DNA of 64,000 nucleotides from Symsagittifera roscoffensis (GCF_963678635.1 NC_087067.1:26233547-26297546); one strand, 5' to 3'. Counted from the stretch's first letter, positions 52,608 to 62,816 are shown. Made by a program: numbers and translations. The notes: generated by a model not told the origin, from the letters alone.

Positions 52608-52623
52608 TTAATATTATTCTTAC

Positions 52624-52776
52624 TTCCTGGGCGCGTATATTTTGTCTCTGGTGGCGTTTCCCTGTCCAGTGTAGATGGCATAGAAGAGATATCCGTCGTA
52701 CAGTTCTATGCCGAAGAACTCTTTGTTCTTCAAAGCACCATCATTGTACACAAGCACGCCGAATGGCTCATTCGTC
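52624..52776 (-). CDS. Neurexin exon: LNS3 core strands
   Basis: This 153-nt internal exon continues LNS3. The acceptor is gctgtaatttag before 52776 and the donor AA|gtaaga after 52624. It enters in phase 2, completing the arginine codon AG|G, and leaves in phase 2. The 50 full codons contain FGVLVYNDG and FFGIELYDGYLFYAIYTG. These match the paired strands of an LNS sandwich, where neurexins carry NGLxLxxxG and DFFAIExxDGxLxxxxDxGSG patterns. An NAT N-glycosylation sequon follows. It is much GC-richer than its surroundings. A 37-bp inverted repeat begins only 16 nt beyond its 5' splice site (see findings). Whether the exon is ever skipped cannot be seen; skipping would keep the frame, because 153 is a multiple of three, but would remove core strands of LNS3. 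Confidence 0.92.
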
Positions 52777-52841
52777 CTAAATTACAGCAACAATTGAACA
52801 TCTTTTTGTTTGGTTGAAGTTGTCCCCTGTACAAAAATGCT

Positions 52842-52860
52842 GGGGGGGGGGGGGGGGGGG
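52842..52860 (+). repeat. Poly-G tract of 19
   Basis: An uninterrupted run of 19 G on the plus strand (C in the neurexin transcript), about 65 nt upstream of the 3' splice site of the exon at 52776. Confidence 0.9.
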
Positions 52861-53121
52861 TTCATTACAGGGTACAACAAAATATACATACCCTCTAAGA
52901 AGTTTTTTGAAGGGATGGATATTCGTTACTAGGTAATCTATGGGATGGGGATAGTTGAAAAGATCCAAAACTGTTAGAAGGAGGAAAAAAGTTAAAAAAT
53001 ACAATTAGCAAGATAAACCTGAAAGTAAGGATAACGGCCCCATAAATTGCCTCGAGCTGTATTCAGCAGAAAAAAGAAAAGATCGAGGTAAATTGGTAGT
53101 GATGATGCCCACCAACTAAAT

Positions 53122-53420
53122 CCTGTTTATTTTGATGATTTTCAGGAGATTATGGCATTTTTTGTGCACAAAATCTTGTTTATAATGATGATTTTTTTGA
53201 ATTAATTGTTGTTCTTATGCTGAAAGTCTTGTTTATTTTGATGATATTCAGCCTTTCTTGTTTTTTTTTCTGCACAATTTTTTTTGATGTTTTTCATGAA
53301 ATAATTGTAAATTTTATGGCTCAAAATTTTTTGTATCGATGATGTTTAAGGTTTTTGTGTATATTTATGTGCCTAAAATTTCGTTTTTACTGATGATTTT
53401 CTTAATTTGTGTCCTTTAGT
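53122..53420 (+). repeat. 53-bp minisatellite, six diverged units
   Basis: Units contain CTTGTTTATTTTGATGATTT and end near GCACAAAAT. GATGAT-type anchors fall at 53134, 53187, 53240, 53286, 53339 and 53393, giving spacings of 53, 53, 46, 53 and 54. Confidence 0.75.
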
Positions 53421-53838
53421 TGGATTCAACTTAATTTTTGAGTTTTAAAACAGCATGCTTGTAAGAGCAGAAAAATTAATTTTGTAGTAATCATAATCCA
53501 TTTTTAGACAATATAATCAATTTTTTGGGTCCCTAGAAGTTGCATTACATTCGATTACAATCGATGTATACATAATTTATACAGATTTCACACAGTAAAA
53601 ATATCAGTTTTCTGGACTACATAATCGATTTTTCTGAACTGTATAAAATCCTTATATTATCAATTTTAGTGTCTAAATTGGGTTACTTACAGTCAACGTT
53701 TTACTAGCATAAAGTCTGCATAGAAATTAATTGGGGGAGCTCTTGTCATAGCGCTGGATATATACACTCTTGTCCACCTAAATGCCGAGTAGCATGAAAA
53801 AAATTGCGTCCAGATCACAATAACTGACTTAAATATTA

Positions 53839-54053
53839 GGCTCTTTTCCAGTTTTCCCCTTTCAAAATACCGAGTTTAATGTTTGTTTTACATGTTATTT
53901 CGGCTGAATGCGTGATGTTACGTTGTAAAGTATGAAGAAAAAATCTGTTCACAGTTGTCGACTTGATCACCACGCCAAATTTCATTGCATTATGACAACG
54001 TTAAATAAGCTTTTCAAAAATGAATTTGAAAGGGAGGAATCTGGAAAATAGCC
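53839..54053. mobile_element. R3 MITE, copy 3
   Basis: This 215-bp element starts GGCTCTTTTCCAGTTTTCCC and ends GGAATCTGGAAAATAGCC. The 8-bp flanks AAATATTA (53831-53838) and TAATATTA (54054-54061) share seven bases. Its interior matches the element at 44136-44392. Confidence 0.8.
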
Positions 54054-54283
54054 TAATATTATCAATGCTTTGCAGGTAATTGATAATTTCAATAAAAAAA
54101 AATCAAAAACTGTTGAGTCAATTAATAAATTATAACGGTCTTAATACCACCATTGCTAGCATAAGGTTTTCTGACGTTTGTGCAAATTAGAGCAAATTTG
54201 AATAATTGTTCTTTTAGCCTGAGTTTTAAGAGTTAATTGATGCAAAAAAATTGAGAAAACCAGAAAAAAAAATTCATTTTTTG

Positions 54284-54344
54284 AACCAAGTGAACAATCA
54301 ATCTTCCCTTATATCACTTCAATGCGGATATTGTTCACTTGGTT
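54284..54344. repeat. Perfect 15-bp inverted repeat
   Basis: AACCAAGTGAACAAT at 54284-54298 and ATTGTTCACTTGGTT at 54330-54344 are exact complements around a 31-base loop. The TTGTTCACTTG core recurs at 54430 and 42150. Confidence 0.85.
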
Positions 54345-54476
54345 AACAGTAATATTTTTCAGTGAACCAGATTAGAGCATAGTTTCAGCAAGTTTTTCGA
54401 GTTGAGTTTGCCCTTTAGGCTTAGGGAGACATTGTTCACTTGATCTATTAAGGGTAGATTGTTCACATGAGCCGAT

Positions 54477-55379
54477 GGGCCCATCTTTCTTACTCAACCG
54501 CCGAGCGGAGTTCCAAACAAAAAAGTGAAAAAAAAAATCGTGAATATATGAACCGGAAATAGCAAAAAACGATTAACAAACAACATCAAAGTGTGATGGA
54601 AAAGTTTGAGTTCTCAGCCAAATATGCCGTTCCCAGGTATAGCTTTCTTTTTCAAAATTTGAGCGAAAACACCTGTTATAAAATTTCATTCTTCTAAACC
54701 TAAGAGCATAAACTTAAAGCACGCTATCCAGGGGCACAATTGCGTGGCTCATTATTTAGAAGAAACATTCGAGTGAGTGATTGCAGTTTCTATTTTTGTT
54801 TCAAACGATGATATTTTTTGACCATTTTGATTACAGGTTTTACGTTTGGACCTACTTGGTATATCATAAAAAATTAAAATTTATTTAAACTTTTCTGATT
54901 AAAGTGTTGTGTGTGATTTTGGTAAGAAATATTAAAGCATGGGCCCATCTTTCTCTTACTAAACTGCTGATCTGAGGCCCAAACTATATAGCGAAAGTAA
55001 TCATGAATAGATTAAACGAAATAAGCATAAAAATATCATTTAAAAACGACATTTGAATTATGGTGGAATTCTCAGCCTTTATTTTCTTCTCAGATTCAGC
55101 TTTTTTCTTAAAAAAAAGTTGCTCACAAAAACACCTGTTGTTATAAATGCAATCTTCTGAACCTGCAAGCATAAACTTAATTCGCTTCATCCAAGGGCAC
55201 AATTGCTTGCCTCATTATACGCCAGTAATAGTCGAGTGAATGATGTCAGTTTCTATTTTTGTGTCAAACGATGTTGATTTTTGACATTTTTGATCTTTTT
55301 TTTTCGTTTTTGATTTACTTGCTCTATATAAATTTTTAAAAATTCTTTTCAGATTAAAATGTGTTGTGTGTTTTTGACA
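54477..55379 (+). repeat. Diverged tandem duplication of about 0.46 kb
   Basis: Copy 1 is 54477-54940 and copy 2 54941 to about 55379. Both begin GGGCCCATCTTTCT and share AAAACACCTGTT, AGCATAAACTTAA, AGGGGCACAATTGC-like sequence, CAGTTTCTATTTTTG and GTGTTGTGTGT. Confidence 0.8.
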
Positions 55380-56109
55380 GGGAATCAGTCTAACCAGGGG
55401 TGGATTTGGTGGGGGTTTGATTCCCGTCGACCCAAAGGGTATATTTTTTGTTACTTTTCTAAGATATCCATTACTACCAAAAAGTTCTTGGGGAGCCCTT
55501 GTCACCGATATAAAATAATTTTGAGAAACTAGCGCGTGCCGAATCAAAATCCAATTTCTTGTTAAAAAATTTCCAAATATTAAATATAAACACTAATTGG
55601 CATGATATTTTTAAATTCGCCTGCATTTGAATTTTAACCATAAAGTTTTTCAGTATCACTTTGTTTCTTAATTTCAAACAGCTTACAAACAATTAATAAA
55701 TTATGAATTGATAAATGAACAACTTTTTTATGGTTATTTTCTTACCAGGAGATGCAATAATCTCAAAATTTTGAATGGGTTTCACTAAACTTTTAGCTTC
55801 ACCTAGAGCTTTCAGAAAATGAATGGTGCGCAATGTGACGCTCTGACCGTGATCTTTATTTGTGTAGACTTTTTGCTCAAAATTTCGGAAAAAGAATGAT
55901 TTCAAATTCTCAATTATTACCCATGAGTTGAGGCTATTTTTCTCATAAATTATATCTTATTTGCTCAGAAGTCAACACTGTTTTTCCTATGACTACACCC
56001 CGTTTTTTTTACTCATGTTTCGACGCTGTTTGAATTTTCATCTAATTTTTTTCGTTTTTTGATTCGACTTTGATTCAATCGAAATCCTAAACGTTAACTT
56101 TGAAATCTT

Positions 56110-56652
56110 ATGGTGTTTTGACTTTCGTAGCAAAAATAAAGAAGATTTGTGATCGGGGTGGTTTCTTCCTTAGACAAATTTCGACTTTTTAACTGATCAT
56201 AGTTTTTTTTTAATCACAAATATATTTTGTATCAATCGAAAAGTATTGTTTTCTTGAGCTTAAATTTAAAAACATTTTTCTTCGGCGACCAACTTTCGTA
56301 AAATTATGGGGGCTCAAATGTGCCCCCATTTGAGCCATTTTGGGACAATTAACGCGCGATATAATTTTTTTGCTATTAAAGCTTTAGTGCAGTTATATTC
56401 CGTCTTAGAAATAGTTGCAAATTAGTTGAAGAAAGCCTATTGGCCGTAATTGAGTTAATACTAGGAACAAAATCACTTTGTACTTTATATGGCGCGTGGG
56501 CAGATGATTTTTACAAAAAATTTGAATCTTTATATACATATATAAATTTTTTTCATTTTGATTTTTATACATTTTCATATTATAAGCGCTTCATAAATTT
56601 TTTAAGGCAGTCGGAACACTCAGGGTTTTGCCCTGATACGAGCAGTCTTCTT
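56110..56652 (-). repeat. R1 interspersed repeat, copy h
   Basis: A near-complete reverse-orientation copy. It ends TCAGGGTTTTGCCCTGATAC then GAGCAGTCTTC and contains GGGACAATTAACGCGCGATA. The inverted motif GGCTCAAATG / CATTTGAGCC lies at 56314-56338, flanked by G5 and C5 runs. Confidence 0.75.
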
Positions 56653-56899
56653 TTGTTTTGATTTTAATTGAATATTCAGTAAGCATGATTTGTAGCTGAA
56701 ACTTTATAACGGTTGCATTTTCGTTATTTACATCAAGAACACTGATTTTAAAATTTGAAATAGGAAATTAGAGTGTGCTTTTTCTCCAACTTACAACAAT
56801 GCTTTGCACCGGCACTTTGATTTTTTGCTGATATGGTCATAAGCTACTTCTTTGAGCCTTTATTGTTCGAGTTTTCAAAGAAAACGGGAAATTTATGCT

Positions 56900-57370
56900 T
56901 GGTGTAGTTTTTTTTATTTTGTCAAAATTCGGCGTTCGATATGATAATTTTGAACAAAAGTTTTTATTCCTTATTGAAGATATCGGCAAATCCCCGATTT
57001 GGACTTGAAAAAAAAAGCTTTTTTCTCCCATTAATTCTTAGAAAGTATTGGTGTTTGAAAATTGCCAATTAAGCCATACTTTGGACTAATTTATGCGCGT
57101 TTTGTAGATTTTTTCCATAATCCTGAAAAACGTAACGCAAACTAATTTTGCGTGACAAATTATCCCGCACAGAAAAATTGTACTAAACTGAATTAAGGCT
57201 AGCTAATTGGTCAATTTAATTTCGAATGGCTCAAATTTTTACATTTTATCTTTGATATTGTCCCGAATTTATAGTTTTTCAAAGTTTGCTTTTACCGAAA
57301 ATTATTCGATTTAGATTAAGTGGCAATCAGAGCATTCAGGGCTCAACCCTGACATACTAGCAGTCTTGTT
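56900..57370 (-). repeat. R1 interspersed repeat, copy i
   Basis: A reverse-orientation copy ending CATTCAGGGCTCAACCCTGA then CATACTAGCAGTCTTG. The hairpin stem is fully paired. The left end is approximate. Confidence 0.65.
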
Positions 57371-57549
57371 GAACTTTTTTTTTTCATTTAGCAAAACTTT
57401 ACTACTGAAAAAAGAACATGTTTCAATCTAGTTTTAGTGAAAAAAAAAACAAGACATCAGTAACTTACAACAGTAATTGCGAAAACGTTCTAATTTTGTT
57501 CTTGCTTTAAAAGTATTTTTTCTATTTTTCAGCTAACTTTTTTTTGAAT

Positions 57550-57603
57550 CTGGTCGGTTGAAACAATATGCGCTATTCGCACAGCAACCGGCTATCCATG
57601 TAT
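57550..57603 (+). repeat. Short interspersed repeat R5, copy 2
   Basis: GGTCGGTTGAAACAATATGC and TTCGCACAGCAACCGGCTAT match the block at 12304-12356. Confidence 0.5.
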
Positions 57604-57899
57604 GACTTGACAAAGACTATTCTTCAGAAAATTTGACTAAAAAGCCCGGCACATTAGATTCGAACAAAAGTATACACCTAGCGTGTTAAAAGCTGACAGT
57701 AAATATCAACTGTTAAAAGTTTTTGCAAAAATTCAAGTTGAAACTAATGAAAAAAAGGAATTTCATGACACATCGTTAAAAACCTTTTTCATGGTTTTAA
57801 CAACCCTATGAATGAATATACAGTACCTAATGAAATCCTTACGAGATTACACGAAATAGTTTTGAAATGTTGAGACTCAGTGATGATTCAGTTTTAGTT

Positions 57900-58396
57900 C
57901 CACAATTTTCAAAGAAAATGGCGGAACAATAGTGCTAAGCGAGATTTTTTTTTCTTCAGACAGTTATCGATTTCTAATCTATCATTTTTTGACAAACTTA
58001 TTTTGATATCATCCAAAAAGTTTTAGTGTAACATGCTCAAACTTTTGAGAAAAAAAATATAACCTGTAATGATTTCGGAGGTATAAAGAATGCCGATTTG
58101 ACTACCTCGGGAAGTATAACGTGCGTTTAATTTCGTGCTATTAACAAGTAAGCCGCAATTTAAACCGTTTTAGAAAGCGTTCCAAATTGACTTGAGGCAG
58201 GCTAATTGGTCTATGTAACTTTTTGATGTATGCTAAATATATCACTTTGTGATTTACATTGCGTGTGGGGTAAAAAATGCAAAAAAATCCCTCTTTTTCT
58301 AAAAAATAGTTCTAGAATTTTTTGTAAAGCGAAAACTAATCTTAGAAGGCAGTCGGAACATGATGGGGTTTTGTCTTGATATGGGCATGTTGTCTT
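57900..58396 (-). repeat. R1 interspersed repeat, copy j
   Basis: A reverse copy with GTGCGTTTAATTTCGTGCTA, CACTTTGTGATTTACATTGC and AGGCAGTCGGAACATGATGG. Its terminal motif is degraded. Confidence 0.65.
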
Positions 58397-59579
58397 TAGT
58401 TCCTTTTTTCTTATCCAAGAGGTCTATTAGTTACTGAACAAGTTCGGATGAATCAGGAAATCATTTCATTATTATATGCCTTTTCTACCCGCAATATTTG
58501 GAAAATAAAGCGAATTTTTTTCAATGAGATGAAATGAACATTATTTCAAGCAACATCCATTGAGTTTATAGGTGTTGCATATATCGATTTCCATTTTTCT
58601 ATTTCTCTCTTGTTTTCCTTTTTTCAGACTTTTTCCTCGGCGCTCGGCCGCTTGTGATAATTTGACAGCAGCGCGATGTTCATTTAAAATTAGATCATAA
58701 GAGTTGAATTCTCTCTTGATCATTCGCAACATCAATTGCGTTCATTTTCTTTTACACGTCAACTCTGTAATTAGCTAGACTCTTTTCTTCTCTAGTTCAT
58801 CAGAAAAGCAGACAATCCTGTCAGTCTAAGTTCTTTAATTAAACTGCTGCCATGAAATAATTCCTACCGAAGACTTACCCACAAAATTGACCTCCGCAAT
58901 TCAACTGTTGGTAATGATACAAATTTGAAATGAATTATCCATAATTTGCAAACAATTGACCACGCTAAAAAGACATTGACGCACAAATCGCCTCAAGCTG
59001 GCGTGCGCTTTTTGAGTCAAGTAAAAAGAAAAATTTTGGCCTATTTTCTTAAGTTCGAAATCAGAAGCGCTATGAGTGGAATGCGAACTATAAACTCTCT
59101 GGAAAAGCGTTTTCTTTTTTCAAAGACGTACGCCTATCCTTTTAAAACATCCCTTCATAAAAGCAAGTTTGTTGTAAAGATAGAGCCCTCTGAAAAACTT
59201 AAATTTGCGTGTAACACTAAAAATAAGTAACTAAAACCTCATTTTTTAAAATAGCTTTTGAAAAAATTATAGTGGAGATAATTTGATCTTAAAACGCAAA
59301 AAAAAGGAAAACATACTCGATCTTATTACGAAAATAAGAAAGGTAACAGCGTAAAAATCAAATTCCTACTGATTCTCGTACATGTTAATATTGCAAGAAA
59401 TATCATCGTTCATATTGAAGTCCAAACGCTTCATGAGAAAAAAATGGAAAAAAAAAGCCAATTTACTTTCTTTCTGGTATCTACCGCCCCCAAAGACGCA
59501 TCATTGCATAAATTTAGTGTTTTCTTTTTAGAAAAAGAAAAAGCTATATGCATCAAGCATGGTGAGTTTTTGTTTGCTT

Positions 59580-59970
59580 AACATCGAACTGGAACATTAC
59601 TGTTCCCTTTAACATGTAAAACTGATTTCCTTCGTAAGTCTTTCTTATTTACATCAATCAGGAACCTTAACACAATAATCCGAACCTTGTTTAATCGAAA
59701 ACTGCCGTACACATTGACAAAAACTCTGATTAAAAATTTCATCATAGGAAAAGATGACACCCTGTTACCCAATAAGGAGAGTCTTTCCGTATCCAAGGAC
59801 ATTTATTTTGTTAAATCAATTATTTGATTCAACCTCGTAGTATTTTATGTTTTTTCTTGTTATGTTATATAACCATTGCGTAATATTGTACACTAGATTC
59901 TTATACAATCAGTTCTGCAACTGCATAAGTATATTGAAACAATAAAGTGTCCCCTCTCTCTCTCTCTAAA
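59580..59970 (+). mobile_element. 3' end of a LINE-like element
   Basis: A plus-strand frame to the stop at 59824 carries TDFLRKSFLFTSIRNLN, resembling the CxTxxxKKSFxxxxIxxWN end of CR1/L2-type polyproteins. After it come about 110 bp of T-rich 3' tail, AATAAAG at about 59941 and a short CT repeat. No reverse transcriptase is seen upstream, so it is 5' truncated. Confidence 0.5.
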
Positions 59971-60159
59971 AAACATTTTTTTCGACAAAAAAAATTTGTA
60001 GATTAATTTCAAGCTTTTAAAATAGTTTACACAGAGAACTTTTAAACGACTGTTAGAGATTTATGTAAGAGGGATTATTATAAAACTGTCGTTTCTTAGA
60101 CTCGATGTATGTAATTGCCCGCACCGGTTTAAGAATAACAATTTTCCAAGTTAGTTTTA

Positions 60160-60435
60160 CAGGATATCCCAATCCACCCTGCGCCTTCTCCGAGGAATTC
60201 TTACTGTATCCAATTTTTTCTGGAGAACCGTATCAATTTTTTTTCCATTTTGAGTGCTGAAAAATTGCCTGCTTAAAGTTAGACCAAAAACTGGATCTTT
60301 CTAGTGATTTTTAGGGCTCAGAAAATCGAAAACATTATATATTAAAAAAAGTTGACAGAACTTTGAACTTTTGTAGATCCACAGCCTTCAAAAACTCCTC
60401 TTCGCATCCTAAATCCAAATCCTAAATCCGCCCTG
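60160..60435 (-). mobile_element. R2 hAT-like terminus
   Basis: AAATCCTAAATCCGCCCTG ends at 60435. Its complement, CAGGGCGGATTTAGGATTT, is an R2 end. The left limit is a guess. Confidence 0.4.
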
Positions 60436-60761
60436 TATCAGTCGAACCAAATTGACAAGATTACAGATCATATCTAAATTCTATAACCTGAGGCTAATGT
60501 AATCTAACAGAATATGATCTTTTTGCTTTACAAACTAAAAACTCTTTAAAATAGAAAAGTTACCCGGTTTTATTTCCGTAGAAAAATGTACGCCATACAA
60601 AACCAAGTATGGAGCTTATGAAAAAACTGATATTTTTGAATATTTATGTATAGATATGTATGACCAACACTTTATCACAAATAACCTGTTTTCTGCTTGA
60701 ACAAAAAGATCTGAGAAGCATTTTTGTTATTTTGGCAGATGACATTATATGACATGCTGAC

Positions 60762-61036
60762 CTGAAACTGAAGGACAAAGTGCCATCGGTCGGTGACCTC
60801 CATTTGGGCAGCGATAGGAAGCCTTGACCTGTTCTGAAAGTCACATCTGTGGGGGGTTCCACGTCACAACAAGTCTGCTCAAGCGAGCCCCTCGACACTG
60901 CGAAGCCGTTCACAAATGCTTTCTCTCCTCCATCCAAAGAAGAAGAAGAAGAAAGCCCTGTCAACTGGGCATCTTGGAGAGCGCCCAGAACGGAGGGTAT
61001 GAATTTGACATCTAATAAATGACTCCAAAAAGTCAC
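60762..61036 (-). CDS. Neurexin exon: end of LNS2 and start of LNS3
   Basis: This is an internal exon of an alpha-neurexin, a single-pass presynaptic adhesion receptor built of six laminin-G (LNS) domains and three EGF repeats. The acceptor is tgtttcag before 61036 and the donor AG|gtcagc after 60762. It holds 91 codons plus 2 nt, entering in phase 0 and leaving in phase 2. Residues 1-56 fit the last strands of LNS2, from VTFWSHLLDVKF to the closing cysteine in LEQTC. The rest opens LNS3 with the family-typical TFRTGQGFLSLPKW and GTLSFSFR. A five-serine run coded by TCT repeats lies near residue 30, in a loop where neurexins vary. I identify it by recalled similarity to animal neurexins and by its order with the other four exons. 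CNTNAP proteins share these domains but fit the whole chain less well. Confidence 0.92.
60936..60955 (-). repeat. Coding TCT microsatellite
   Basis: A run of TCT codons inside the LNS2/LNS3 exon encodes five serines. Confidence 0.9.
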
Positions 61037-61815
61037 CTGAAACATTCATTTTTTTTCCAGTTTTTGTCAAAAGTTGTCGAATGCTTTAGGAAATGGTTTT
61101 ATACTAAACCTACGGCCGGTTATCGCCGCGTAAGCAGTTATTTATTTTTTTCTAACTTTCTTAATTTTACATCTTTAATGATAGAACGCACGCTAGTTTT
61201 TTCCAAAACACCAACGAGTTTGAAAAGCACAAAACTAACAAAAAATAGCTTTCTACTGGTGTATCACATCAGGCAAAAAAGCTTTTGTTTTCAGTCATAA
61301 CCAATTTGCTGACCACCCTGTTCGTGGTGCCTGTGAAACAAATTTTTAGCCTGAAGAACTCAGTTTGCTGGTTTTCATGAACAAAAAAAGTTTCTGATCA
61401 AAATGCGCGAGAAATCTCAAAGTTAATTTCTGTATTGATCATAGGACAGTTTTTAATGCACTTCCGATTTTGATAGCCATCAGAAAAAAATCTGACATCT
61501 GCCATGCTAGCTTTGTTTCTTCTAAAATTAGCCCAATCAAGCAATAACTGAATATGAAGAGAATAATAGGAGAAAAAAGTACAAAAAATCTATATTGCAG
61601 AAATCTCTAGCCTCTGTAAATTATTTCAAATGACAAATCTTGAGTAAAAGTGCCCTTTAGAAATCAGAAACACAAAAGAAACTTGTCAATTAAGATTGAA
61701 GTGACAGTGTGCTGGTACTATGAATAAGCTGCCTTTGGCACTTTCTGCTCCCAAGTTATTCATGAGGGAAAAACAAGACAATTGGAAATAGCTATTTTGG
61801 GATTAGTTGCAATCA

Positions 61816-61892
61816 CCCCCCCCCCCCCCCCCCCAGAGTCCAGCTCTCTCTCTCGCACACACCCCCACACAAGCACATGCACACAGCCTATA
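61816..61892 (+). repeat. C19 tract and CT/CA microsatellite
   Basis: Nineteen C are followed by CTCTCTCTCTC and a CA-rich stretch (CACACACCCCCACACAAG). Confidence 0.9.
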
Positions 61893-61974
61893 CACAAGTT
61901 TGAATGCATTTTGAAATCGAACTCAAGTTTGTCATTATGTTAACAAATTAAAAGTATATATATAATTTTAGGAG

Positions 61975-62100
61975 CAGGGGCGGATCAATGATTTTTCCGC
62001 CAAACGTGGGGAAAAGTAAAATGTTTGAGATTCTCATCCCCATCCTAAATTCACTCTTTATTAGAACAAAATCTCGAGCGCAAGCACTTGAGTTCTTTGA
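61975..62100 (+). mobile_element. R2 hAT-like terminus
   Basis: It starts CAGGGGCGGATCAATGATTT, an R2-type end. The other end is not found. Confidence 0.4.
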
Positions 62101-62816
62101 AAACAAATTTTTCGATATATTCTTAAGAAAGCTATTTTTGAGAATCATACTCTAGTTTTTTTTTTATCTCTGTATAAAATTACTTCTAACACAACGTTCA
62201 TTTCCGCCTTCTTGCAAATTTCTTTTTTCTTGCAATTTTCGCTTTCTACCATAGTTTATAAAAATTTGATGCATGCTTGATGGTTTTTGTTTGACTGAAA
62301 GATTTAAAGGGGTGGGCAACCGTTTACAATTACCATTACCACTTAAACTCCCCACCATATGAAGCATGGTTGATCTCACGGAAATTGGTGAAAGCAAATA
62401 ATCGAAAATGGAGTAATTATAAAAAATAAATTTTAGATGAACCTTTTATTTTATCACACCGACACCGCAACTTCAAAAGGCGGCTGCAAAAATGTCTTTG
62501 ATTCAAATAATTATAAGCTAAAATGTTTTCTGAAAACTCCAATCTAAAAATATTCCACTTAATTCATGGTAAGAGAACCAACTACCTGATTACGTAAAAA
62601 CCATTCGTAAAATAGGTAACATGTTTATGTTCATACATACAAAAGTTCAACACTAATCTTACAACCGCTAACTTTACAACAATATATTAAAACAAAAATG
62701 GCAAGAAAACGTGGAAAATCTTTTAATTTGGTGCTGATGATTAATAATGTAAGAGTGCTCATTACATCATAAAGTTCACGCTCATGCAAGGTGGATTGGA
62801 AAGGAAAAAGCGCCGA

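Larger units (their letters stand above)
46528..52623 (-). other. Neurexin intron of 6.1 kb
   Basis: It lies between the two LNS3 exons. It contains a low-complexity ACCATTTAA block next to the 3' splice site, a CCTGG-rich stretch at 47.0-47.4 kb, an R2 copy at 47.7 kb, the 1.45-kb tandem duplication at 48.1-51.0 kb, an R1 fragment at 51.3 kb and the inverted repeat beside the 5' splice site. The 132-codon minus frame at 52096-52494 is discussed under rejected items. Confidence 0.85.
52777..60761 (-). other. Neurexin intron of 8.0 kb
   Basis: It joins the LNS2/LNS3 exon to the LNS3 core exon. It holds a 53-bp minisatellite (53.1-53.4 kb), an R3 MITE (53.8 kb), a perfect 15-bp inverted repeat (54.3 kb), a 0.46-kb tandem duplication (54.5-55.4 kb), three same-strand R1 copies (56.1-58.4 kb), a LINE 3' end (59.6 kb) and an R2 end (60.4 kb). 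The rest is AT-rich with nothing recognised. Confidence 0.85.
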
